Shown here: piece after piece, positions 1 through 8,900 of the stretch
Layout: each line of letters opens with the position of its first letter
How positions within the stretch are numbered: position 1 is the first letter of the stretch
Assembly: GCA_001778375.1 (NCBI GenBank)
Contig: MFGV01000033.1
Span: forward strand, 1 to 32,502
DNA: 32,502 nucleotides
Direction: 5' to 3'
From: Candidatus Firestonebacteria bacterium RIFOXYD2_FULL_39_29
GTDB lineage: Bacteria; Oederibacteriota; D2-FULL-39-29
The notes under the pieces: generated by a model
What the model saw: the letters and a program-made list of their open reading frames with translations, nothing else
Databases searched by the model: none
Told to the model about the DNA's origin: nothing
Translations under genes and position numbers: made by a program

Positions 1-21
1 TCCGGGAAAAATGTTTAAGTT

Positions 22-96
22 CGGTTAAAAAACCGCTTCTTGGTTCCAGTTGTCAAAGAACGGTGTTTCTAGAAATAATTGCGACACAGTCTGAAT
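22..96. repeat. Left copy of a perfect 75-bp inverted terminal repeat
   Basis: These bases are the exact reverse complement of 32428-32502, the last 75 bases of the window. The match stops at position 97 (c, where the other copy would need t). The outer edge carries a small hairpin (CGGTT, loop AAAA, AACCG), and the repeat contains the palindrome TTTCTAGAAA. Read on the minus strand, it lies about 130 bp downstream of the RuBisCO-like gene, in the same sense as that gene. The right copy is also in the sense direction at the 3' end of its gene. The 21 bases at 1-21 show that the repeat or its flank continues outward on this side. Confidence 0.95.
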
Positions 97-224
97 CACT
101 AAAGCTTAATAACTAAACAAAATCTTTGTAATTATATTAAATATCTTCTTTTTTAGTGCTTAGTGCTTTTACCTTAGTCATTGTTTAGAATTTAGTGCTT
201 AATTCTTAGTGCTTGCTTTAAGTT
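97..224. other. Gap with AGCACTAA-type word repeats
   Basis: AT-rich non-coding stretch downstream of the RuBisCO-like gene. From about 155 to 215 it holds several copies of the word TTAGTGCTT (AAGCACTAA on the minus strand), at irregular spacing. No convincing terminator for the minus-strand gene is visible here. Similar word-like filler occurs in other gaps of this window. Confidence 0.5.
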
Positions 225-1529
225 TTATTTCGTGAGCGAATAATTACTTGCTGTCTCCGGGGTTCCCCATTTATCCAGCGCTATTTTTAGTTCTTTGTGC
301 TTTTCTGCGGCTTTACGTAAAGGGATCTTTTTGTTAGTTGCTTCTATTGCCTGATGGAAAGCTTTGGCTCCGGCAATAAGACCCATGGGATGAGCGTGAA
401 TACCTCCGCCTGCGCCGACTATTACATCATTGCCGAAATCCTCAATTAATTGCGGGACAATTCCGGGATACATTCCGGCGGAAGGCCCGGGCCAGGCTCT
501 CTTTATATGGTAGAACGGGGAAGTAAGTTCCTGGCCGATACGGATAACTCTTTCTTTTACCATCGGTACTTTTCCGAGATGGGAAGGATATATTACCATA
601 TCCCCGCCCGCAAGCCTGTTTAACTTTCCAAGTACCAGGTTTGAACCAAGTCCGTAGTGAGGCGAGCCAAAGAGAGCACCTGCAAAGTCCGGATGTGAAA
701 GTATGGGTACATTAATTGCCGGATCCTCCGCGAGAACTGACATTCCGGAATAAGAGACGGTGAAAACATTTACCATAATGCAGTTTGCTCCGGCTTTTAC
801 CGCATCTTTGGCTTTTTTGAACATTACATCAAAGTTGTCCGTGATATTTAAGGCGTACAGAACTTTTCTTCCTGTTTCTTTATAGACTTTATCGCAGGCT
901 TTTAAGCATTCTTCCAGCCGGTCTTCCACCGTACAGAAAGTCGGGTCTGCCAGAAGCTCGTCATCTTTTATAACATCCACGCCGCCCATACCGAGATTGA
1001 AAAGCATTTTGCCAACAGATTTTGGATCCATGCCGATACAGGGTTTGAACATGGCAACCATCAATGGCCTGTCGTATACATTTATAAGTTTTCGCATTCC
1101 TTCTATGCCGAACTTAGGGCCTTTAAAATTTTTTACAAAAGAGTGAGGGAGCGTGATATCGAGAAGCTTTAATTTCCCGGACATGGAGATATTCCCGTAC
1201 AAGGCGGTTAATACCTGCGGAATCTGGCCGTTAATATTATCCGCGGGAAACGCGATCTTAAATATGAAAGTTCTTTCCTTGGTCCCGACAGGAAGCGCAT
1301 CTTCATATTGAGGGACCTCATAAACTCCGAGAACTTTCGCGACACAGCGGTTGCGTATTTCGTCGGTTTCTTCCGGGAGCTGAACCCATGTACCGGTGGA
1401 TTGTTCGAGCGCGATAGCTTCAACTTTTTTTAAAATATCCGTTGTTTCGCACTGAAGCAGATAAAGTCCGGTTATATATTTATCCCGGTCTATACCTTCG
1501 TCATTCATAAATATTTTGGGATCAAGCAT
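225..1529 (-). CDS. RuBisCO-like protein (form IV, RuBisCO large-chain family)
   Basis: 434 aa when started at the ATG at 1529, which has AAAGGAG 6 nt upstream; an in-frame GTG at 1547 lies before that ribosome site and is unlikely. The N-terminal alpha/beta domain and C-terminal TIM-barrel of the RuBisCO large chain are recognisable. The metal-site motif IKDDE is intact (K188, D190, E191, matching spinach K201, D203, E204), as are the K175 equivalent (K162), H294 equivalent (H279), loop-6 lysine (K320 in HLGK), S379 equivalent (S350) and the GAGGGIHAHP phosphate loop. However the K177 position is Cys (C164 in FKPCIG) and the R295 position is Pro. It should therefore be able to enolise a substrate but not carboxylate RuBP. 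Known form IV proteins act in methionine salvage or in apionate/isoapionate degradation; which applies here cannot be told. It stands alone, with no pathway neighbours. Confidence 0.9.
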   Translation of the reverse strand: MLDPKIFMNDEGIDRDKYITGLYLLQCETTDILKKVEAIALEQSTGTWVQLPEETDEIRNRCVAKVLGVYEVPQYEDALPVGTKERTFIFKIAFPADNINGQIPQVLTALYGNISMSGKLKLLDITLPHSFVKNFKGPKFGIEGMRKLINVYDRPLMVAMFKPCIGMDPKSVGKMLFNLGMGGVDVIKDDELLADPTFCTVEDRLEECLKACDKVYKETGRKVLYALNITDNFDVMFKKAKDAVKAGANCIMVNVFTVSYSGMSVLAEDPAINVPILSHPDFAGALFGSPHYGLGSNLVLGKLNRLAGGDMVIYPSHLGKVPMVKERVIRIGQELTSPFYHIKRAWPGPSAGMYPGIVPQLIEDFGNDVIVGAGGGIHAHPMGLIAGAKAFHQAIEATNKKIPLRKAAEKHKELKIALDKWGTPETASNYSLTK

Positions 1530-1573
1530 AAGTTTCTCCTTTAACACTTTAAGCTCTTTTGAATCAGCATTAG

Positions 1574-1600
1574 TTTATAATATGAAAGCGGCATAGTCAA
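1574..1600 (-). promoter_or_regulatory. Possible promoter of the RuBisCO-like gene
   Basis: On the minus strand TTGACT (1600-1595) is followed after 15 bp by TATAAA (1579-1574), about 45 bp upstream of the start codon. The spacing is shorter than the 17 bp common elsewhere in this window, so the assignment is tentative. Confidence 0.3.
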
Positions 1601-2046
1601 TTGCAAAAGCATGCTCAACATTTGAAGTAGACAAAACACCCATTATTATGAGTGAAACTGATATTTTATAGAAAATTTGGTTATCTAGTTTTAATGCCCC
1701 TACAATCCTAAGGGCGGGTAGGGACAAAAATTAGATATTTAAAATATAAGATTTAAGGGTCAAACTTTCTGAAAAACTTGGGATTCTGCTGACCGCCAAT
1801 TTTTACGGTAAACATTACAAGGTTTTTACTGAAATTCATTCACACTGGAAGTGAGGTATGATTGCGTCGTCTTTCTTCATTTACTGCAATATGTATAACT
1901 GCTTACAGGGGCAGGGAAAATGCGCGACTGTATGATTTACCGTATATACCGTAAAAATAGGATATTCTGCCTTCTAAATATGTTAATATAGCGTAAATAG
2001 GCGGTGTTTATAGCCTATAATATGCTAAATATAGCATATATACAGG
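1601..2046. promoter_or_regulatory. Divergent intergenic region with TTTAC-N-GTAAA palindromes
   Basis: About 0.45 kb without a gene between the minus-strand RuBisCO-like gene and gdhA. It contains TTTACGGTAAA at 1802-1812 and, at 1936-1955, a longer palindrome with TTTAC and GTAAA arms around an imperfect CGTATATACC core. A third site, TTTACTGTAAA, lies just beyond the gdhA promoter at 2113-2123. A 7-bp hairpin (ATATGCT, loop AAATAT, AGCATAT) occupies 2020-2039, amid several TATAGC words. The repeated half-site suggests binding of a dimeric regulator, but no regulator gene is adjacent. Confidence 0.4.
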
Positions 2047-2075
2047 TTGACACTGGGCCGACTATATGATAGGAT
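2047..2075 (+). promoter_or_regulatory. gdhA promoter
   Basis: TTGACA (2047-2052), 17-bp spacer, TAGGAT (2070-2075). The predicted start near 2082 gives a leader of roughly 195 nt before the gdhA ATG, long enough for the structured element at 2192-2255. Confidence 0.55.
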
Positions 2076-2191
2076 TGTCACGCAATACAAAGGCGTATTG
2101 TGAAAGAGCATTTTTACTGTAAATAGTGTCATATTTTCCTTGTATCAAGGGTGTATATAACAGAAAAGCTGTAATAAAGAAAAGTACGAAG

Positions 2192-3624
<1,433 letters not shown>

Positions 3625-3658
3625 GATTGTAGTTGCTTGACCATCGAGCCCGTATTTC

Positions 3659-3688
3659 AAAAAAGGGCGTTGTAAAACGCCCTTTTTT
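3659..3688 (+). terminator. Intrinsic terminator of gdhA
   Basis: A6, then GGGCGTT (3665-3671), loop GTAA, AACGCCC (3676-3682), then T6. The A-tract and T-tract are symmetric, so it could act in both directions. Its loop overlaps the -35 box proposed for the next gene. Confidence 0.9.
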
Positions 3689-3698
3689 GCTTTAAAAT
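3670..3698 (+). promoter_or_regulatory. Promoter for a leaderless methyltransferase mRNA
   Basis: TTGTAA (3670-3675), 17-bp spacer, TAAAAT (3693-3698). The -10 ends 6 nt before the ATG at 3705, so the expected transcription start coincides with the start codon. No Shine-Dalgarno is present. The -35 lies inside the gdhA terminator hairpin. A second TATAAT at 3698-3703 overlaps. Confidence 0.5.
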
Positions 3699-3704
3699 AT
3701 AATT

Positions 3705-4628
3705 ATGGAATGCATTGTTTGTAAAAATGATAAAGAAAAAAAATTTATTTGTAAGAGTTGTCTTACGGTTGGGACAATTTACAATATTCTCAGTTGCCAA
3801 AACTGCGGTGTTTCTTATTTTGATCCCCTGCCGTCAGCATCAGAACTGGATAAATTTTATAATAATTCCTACTATGCTTTTGACCAATACAAAGATGAAC
3901 ATAGTGGCGGTATTTTTGCCGTAAAATTAAAAAAAATTGCCCATACGGGAAGATTTCTTGATATCGGATGTTCTGCCGGTCATTTTATAAAAGGCATTAA
4001 GGATAAATGCGGTTGGGAAGTTTTTGGAACAGAATTCTCCGCCAGCGCAGTAGCTTATGCAAAAGAAAAGCTTGGTCTTGACGTAAGACAGGGGGATCTT
4101 AAAAAATCGGGGTTTGCCGGAAATTATTTTGATTATATTCATATGAATAATGTTTTAGAGCATGTTACCGACCCCATTGGTTTTTTAAAGGAAATATTCA
4201 GGGTTTTAAAATCCGGAGGAACCTTTCAATTATTGATTCCCAACGGCAAAGTTGACGTTGAGCTTCTTCAAAGATTTTATAAGGAAGAAAAAACTCCGGC
4301 AAAGAGCAAAGACGGTCATTTGTTTTTCTTCCCCAAAAAAACGCTTGTAAATATGGTTGAAAAAACAGGTTTTAAAATAACAAAGACAAAAACCTGCAGT
4401 ATTTCCCGCGGTTTGAGAGTTTCCGGTTTACTCCCTCTGAAGAAAAGCTGGAAAGAGGCCTACAGATTTACAGAAGAAAGCAAAATGGAAAAGAAAGAAT
4501 TTGCCCCTGCTGAAGTAAAAAAGCATTCCAACAGTTATTACTCTTACAGGTATTTTATGAACAATTCAAAGAACATTCCCGGCCTTTATTCGTTCGGTCT
4601 CGATTTTTTAATTGTGGCAAAGAAGTAG
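3705..4628 (+). CDS. SAM-dependent methyltransferase with N-terminal zinc-binding cysteines
   Basis: 307 aa. The first 35 residues carry three CxxC pairs (C3/C6, C16/C19, C31/C34), a probable zinc-ribbon-like head. Residues from about 80 onward form a class I Rossmann methyltransferase. FLDIGCSAGHF is the SAM-binding motif I, and HMNNVLEHVTDP with the following VLKSGG is the signature of the Methyltransf_23 / UbiE-like group. Such zinc-headed methyltransferases often modify sugars or lipid-linked intermediates, but the substrate cannot be read from the sequence. No ribosome site precedes the ATG and the promoter suggests a leaderless mRNA. The gene stands between the gdhA terminator and an oxidoreductase 90 bp downstream. 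Confidence 0.85.
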   Translation: MECIVCKNDKEKKFICKSCLTVGTIYNILSCQNCGVSYFDPLPSASELDKFYNNSYYAFDQYKDEHSGGIFAVKLKKIAHTGRFLDIGCSAGHFIKGIKDKCGWEVFGTEFSASAVAYAKEKLGLDVRQGDLKKSGFAGNYFDYIHMNNVLEHVTDPIGFLKEIFRVLKSGGTFQLLIPNGKVDVELLQRFYKEEKTPAKSKDGHLFFFPKKTLVNMVEKTGFKITKTKTCSISRGLRVSGLLPLKKSWKEAYRFTEESKMEKKEFAPAEVKKHSNSYYSYRYFMNNSKNIPGLYSFGLDFLIVAKK

Positions 4629-4718
4629 TCGTTTTCTTCTTGAATACTCACCCGAGATAGTCATATAATGTTTTCAGATATTATTAAATTTTCCCGTTTG
4701 GGAATGGAGGTAATAAAC

Positions 4719-5774
4719 ATGTCGGAAAGTTTTAAATTGGGGATAATTGGTGCGGGGATAGGTTTTGCGCATGCAAAAGCGGCAAAGCAGGTGGCGGGAA
4801 TAGAAGTTGCGGCAGTTGCAGATTTAAATCCGGCAAGGGCTAAACGGCTGGTTGATGAACTTGGTGTAAAAAATACTTACACTGATTACAAGGAGATGTT
4901 TAAAACCGAGCGGCTTGACGGGGTGGTAATCGGAGTGCCAAATTTTCTGCATAAGACGGTTGCGATAGATGCTTTAAATGCCGGGATAAATGTACTTTGC
5001 GAAAAACCTATGGCGATGAACGCGGGGGAATGCGAAGAAATGATCGTTGCCGCAAAAAAAAATAAAAAACATCTCATTATTGGGTTTGTTAACAGGCAGA
5101 GAGATGATTCCAAAACTTTAAAAAGTATTGTTGACGAGGGCGGACTCGGGGAAATATATCATGCTGATGCTTATTGCATGAGGCGCCGCGGTATTCCCGG
5201 GCTTGGCGGCTGGTTCACAACAAAAAATATGTCCGGCGGCGGCGGACTAATAGATAACGGTGTTCACGTATTGGACCTTACAATGTATCAGATGGGTTTT
5301 CCGGAACCGGTTTCTGTCTCCGGAGCGGCGTACATGAAATTCGGTCATAAAAAAGATTATAATTATGTTTCCATGTGGGGAGGTCTTGTAAAACTGGGAC
5401 AATTTGACGTAGATGATTTTGTTACTGCTCTGGTCAGATTTAAAAACGGTTCAACTCTTAACCTGGAAGTAAGCTGGGCTGCAAATATTGAACGGGAAGG
5501 GTTTTACTCGTATTTTATGGGGGATAAAGGCGGGGCAACGCTGGAAATGGGAGCTCCTTTAAAGATATTCACCGAGCATTTTGGAAAGATCGCGGATATT
5601 AATCCGAAATATGTCAAGGAAGATGCGTGGGTAAATCAGGAGAGAAATTTCATGGAAGTCTGTACGGGAAAAGCAAAACCTGTTGCGCCTGCCGAACACG
5701 GGCTTGTTATACAGAAGATCATAGATGCTATTTACCTGTCATCTCAGGAAAAAAGAGAAGTAAAGATCAAATAA
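4719..5774 (+). CDS. Gfo/Idh/MocA family NAD(P)-dependent oxidoreductase
   Basis: 351 aa starting at the ATG at 4719, which has GGAGG upstream; an in-frame ATG at 4668 adds 17 residues before that site and is unlikely. The N-terminal Rossmann fold has GIIGAGIGFAHAKA, then CEKPMA with the conserved Lys of the EKP motif. The C-terminal domain has GGGGLIDNGVHVLDL, which supplies the catalytic Asp/His pair of the family. Members oxidise or reduce sugars, inositols or their derivatives; the substrate is unknown. It is not closely similar to the two Gfo/Idh paralogues at 27104 and 28252, which use a different nucleotide-binding loop. A strong terminator follows. Confidence 0.9.
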   Translation: MSESFKLGIIGAGIGFAHAKAAKQVAGIEVAAVADLNPARAKRLVDELGVKNTYTDYKEMFKTERLDGVVIGVPNFLHKTVAIDALNAGINVLCEKPMAMNAGECEEMIVAAKKNKKHLIIGFVNRQRDDSKTLKSIVDEGGLGEIYHADAYCMRRRGIPGLGGWFTTKNMSGGGGLIDNGVHVLDLTMYQMGFPEPVSVSGAAYMKFGHKKDYNYVSMWGGLVKLGQFDVDDFVTALVRFKNGSTLNLEVSWAANIEREGFYSYFMGDKGGATLEMGAPLKIFTEHFGKIADINPKYVKEDAWVNQERNFMEVCTGKAKPVAPAEHGLVIQKIIDAIYLSSQEKREVKIK

Positions 5775-5790
5775 CTCTCAGTTTAAAAAT

Positions 5791-5825
5791 GAAAAAGGGG
5801 GTGCCGTTATGCGCCCCCTTTTTTT
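5791..5825 (+). terminator. Intrinsic terminator after the Gfo/Idh gene
   Basis: GGGGGTGC (5797-5804), loop CGTTAT, GCGCCCCC (5811-5818), then T7, with a run of A before the stem. Seven Watson-Crick pairs and one U-G. Confidence 0.9.
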
Positions 5826-5920
5826 ATGGAAAAATCCCGGAAAATCAAAAAAACAGGAACTATTACCATCTTTATCCTGTCTAAATATTAGCAGTATACA
5901 ATATTATATGTATTCGCAGG

Positions 5921-5949
5921 TTGACAATGCTTTAAAATGCCTGTAAAAT
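5921..5949 (+). promoter_or_regulatory. Promoter of the tamB-bamA unit
   Basis: TTGACA (5921-5926), 17-bp spacer, TAAAAT (5944-5949), predicted start near 5956, 24 nt before the ATG. Confidence 0.75.
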
Positions 5950-5979
5950 ATTAGAAAGATCCGATTTTTCAAGGAAAAG

Positions 5980-8900
5980 ATGAAAAAGGGTACCAAAAGA
6001 AAGATACTTTTCATATCACTCGGCATTATTCTATTGCTGGGTATTACTGCATTTATACTTGCTAAAACAGGTGTTTTTGTAAAACAATTTAAAAATATAA
6101 TTGAATTAGAGCTTACCAAAGCACTAAACCGTGAAGTAACCATAGAAAAGATAGAAGGAGGGATCTTTGATTCAATAGATTTAGTTAATGTTAGAATTGC
6201 TTCAAAAAAAGAGATTAAAGACGGTATTCTTATTGTTATAGATAAGGTTTCCGTGAAATATAGTTTTACTGATATTGTTTTTAATAAAAAACAGGTAATT
6301 GAAAGTTTGAAAGGCATAGAAATTATCCGCCCTGCGGTTTTAATAGAAAAAGATGAACAAGGAAGCTGGAACATTATTGATTTCATCAACTCTCTGCCGG
6401 TTGCCGAAAATTCAGTGTTTCCTGAAAAACTTCCCATTACCGTTTCAAAAGGCTTGATAGGAATAAAGGACAGTAAAAAAAAATTTAATTCCTATTTTCG
6501 CGATATCTATGGAAATTTAGAATTTGTCGGACAGGGAAAACTCTCCGTAAAAGCCGGATCTAAAAGCTTTTCCAGTAAAAAAACAAATCTTTATGTGGAC
6601 GGTCTTGTTGATTTAAAAAATAAGATCAGTGCGCTTATAGTTACCGGAAAAGATCTGGAACTTTCTCACTATGCAGGTTATGCCTTGACATACCTTCCCG
6701 CGGATAAAACCGGAAAACTTTTTATAGAAGCCGGAAAGTTTGACCTTACTGTTAAAATCTCTGATGATATTTCCAGCGGTGTAAGTGCGGAGTTTTTGAT
6801 AAAAAACGGAGAAGCCAGGTTTGCGGATTTCAAGGCTGTCTTGTCCGGAATAGTCAGCGAAATTTCTCTCACCAAAGAAAGTATTAAAATTAAAAATTTT
6901 GCTTCTGTTCTTAAAAATTCATCCATTACCGCCAGAGGGGAAATTAAAAATGCTTTTGAAGGAAAACCGGAAGGGAAGGTCTCGGTATATCTGAATAGAG
7001 CGGATCTTGCGGATTTTAATGAAGAAGAAATATTCAAGGGGCTTAATCCTGCAGGAATTTGTAATGCAGGTATTACCATTGAAGGTGTTTTTGCCTCTCC
7101 GGCTATAAATGTTTTTGCAAATGTGAGGGACTTGAGAATCTCCGGTGTCAAGACGGAAAATAATGAGCTGGTGTTAAGATACAAAGATAAAAAAGCGGTT
7201 ATTGAAAGCCTTAAGATATATGCATTTGACGGCATGGCCGGACTCTCCGGAAATTATGATGTGATAAAAAATTATCTCTCTCTAAACGGAGCTGCTTCTG
7301 ATATGCAGTTCGGAGAGATTTGTAATATGGTTGGAATTCCCGGAGCGGCAGGAAAAGCCGCGTTCTCTATTGAAGCAAAAGGGCTTTTAAATAATATAAC
7401 TATAGCTTCAAAAGTAAGCGTAAAGAAAGCAGCTTATGTAAGCGGTTCACTGGGAGATATTACAGGTGACCTTTTATTTCATAAAAATAATAAACTCAAA
7501 GTAAGTGCTGTTTCTACCGAAAAGCTAGGAATACAGACGGTTTTTACCTTTGAAAAAAATAAAACTTACACAGACGGTTTTATAAAGCTTTCCGGGATGA
7601 ATTTTAAGAATGCTTACGGTTTCTTCGTTGAAAATAAATTCAACCTTGGCGGAGAATCCACCGCTGTGTTTTCTATGAAAGGTCCGCTTGATGATATTAC
7701 TTTGTCCGGAGATATTGCAATAAATAATTTTAATTTTGAAGGTTATAAAGCGAAAACAGCGAAAGGTAATCTCACCATAAAAAAAGGCTCGCTTACGGGT
7801 TCAGGTCTTTATTTTAACCAGGACGACACGGGATATCTGAAAGCAGACGGCACTCTTGGTCTTGCCGGAGAGATGCCTCTTGATCTTACGGTGAGTGCTT
7901 CAAAGGTGGATTTTTCAAAGATACCGGCATTCAATACGTATTATAAAATGTCAGGGAGAGGTGCTTTCGCCGGAAAAATACTCGGGAGCATCACCTATCC
8001 TAAATTTATAGCAACGCTGACTTCTGATAATATGATACTTGACGGGAATCAGAGTCTGAAAGCGGACCTTTCGTTCCTTTATAATAACTCTACTTTAAAA
8101 ATAGATAAACTAAATATTGATAATGAATATACTTTTAACGGCGAGATAACCTTTTTGAATAAAACACATTTGGACAGCAGTTTAACGGTAAAAAATGGCA
8201 AGCTGTCAACACTGTTTACTATATTCAAAATTCCCCAGAATAAAGAAGAGACAAAAGGTACGCTTAACGGAGGGTTGAGATTAAACGGAGATTTTGACAG
8301 TTTAAACGGCGACGGAGAATTAAACGCTCAAAATGCTTCTGCTTTTGGAAAAACGGTGGAGCTGTTTGGTCTGAAATTTGAAGTAAAAAACGGAATTTTT
8401 ACGGTGAAGAGTTTTGATTTTGGAATGGATAACATTATTCTTGCTGCCGGCGGGATAATCTCGCTTAAAAAAAAGGGCTATTCCAGTCTTGATTTTAATA
8501 TGTCCAATACCTTTGATAAAAATAAAATATCAGGCAGATATAATATAAGCGCAAGCGGACTTTTTGATCCGGAAAAACCTGTTATTTCGGCAAAAACAAA
8601 ATCTTATGTTCTTTCCTTCAATGAACAAAAAGTAAATAATATAGCTTTGGATATTGCCTATGATAAGAAAGAGAATCGATTGACATTTAAAGGTCTCGAA
8701 TGGGAAAATATAAAAGGAGAAGCCGAATATACTTTTAGAAATAGCGGATTCTCGGCAGGACTTAAATTTGACGCCAGCGACTTAAGAAAAATATCCTTTT
8801 TGGATCTTGAATTAAAAAAAACTCTCATAGCCGGAGAACTTACCGGATTTGTAGATATTAAGACTGATAAAAACGGCAATATAAAAGCAGAAAACATACT

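Noticed and set aside
22-96. Transposon terminal inverted repeats of a 32-kb element
   Set aside because: No transposase and mostly housekeeping genes between the copies; a dispersed repeat ending the contig is simpler.
225-1529. CO2-fixing RuBisCO
   Set aside because: K177 and R295 equivalents are replaced by Cys and Pro and no phosphoribulokinase or related gene is near, so carboxylation of RuBP is not expected.
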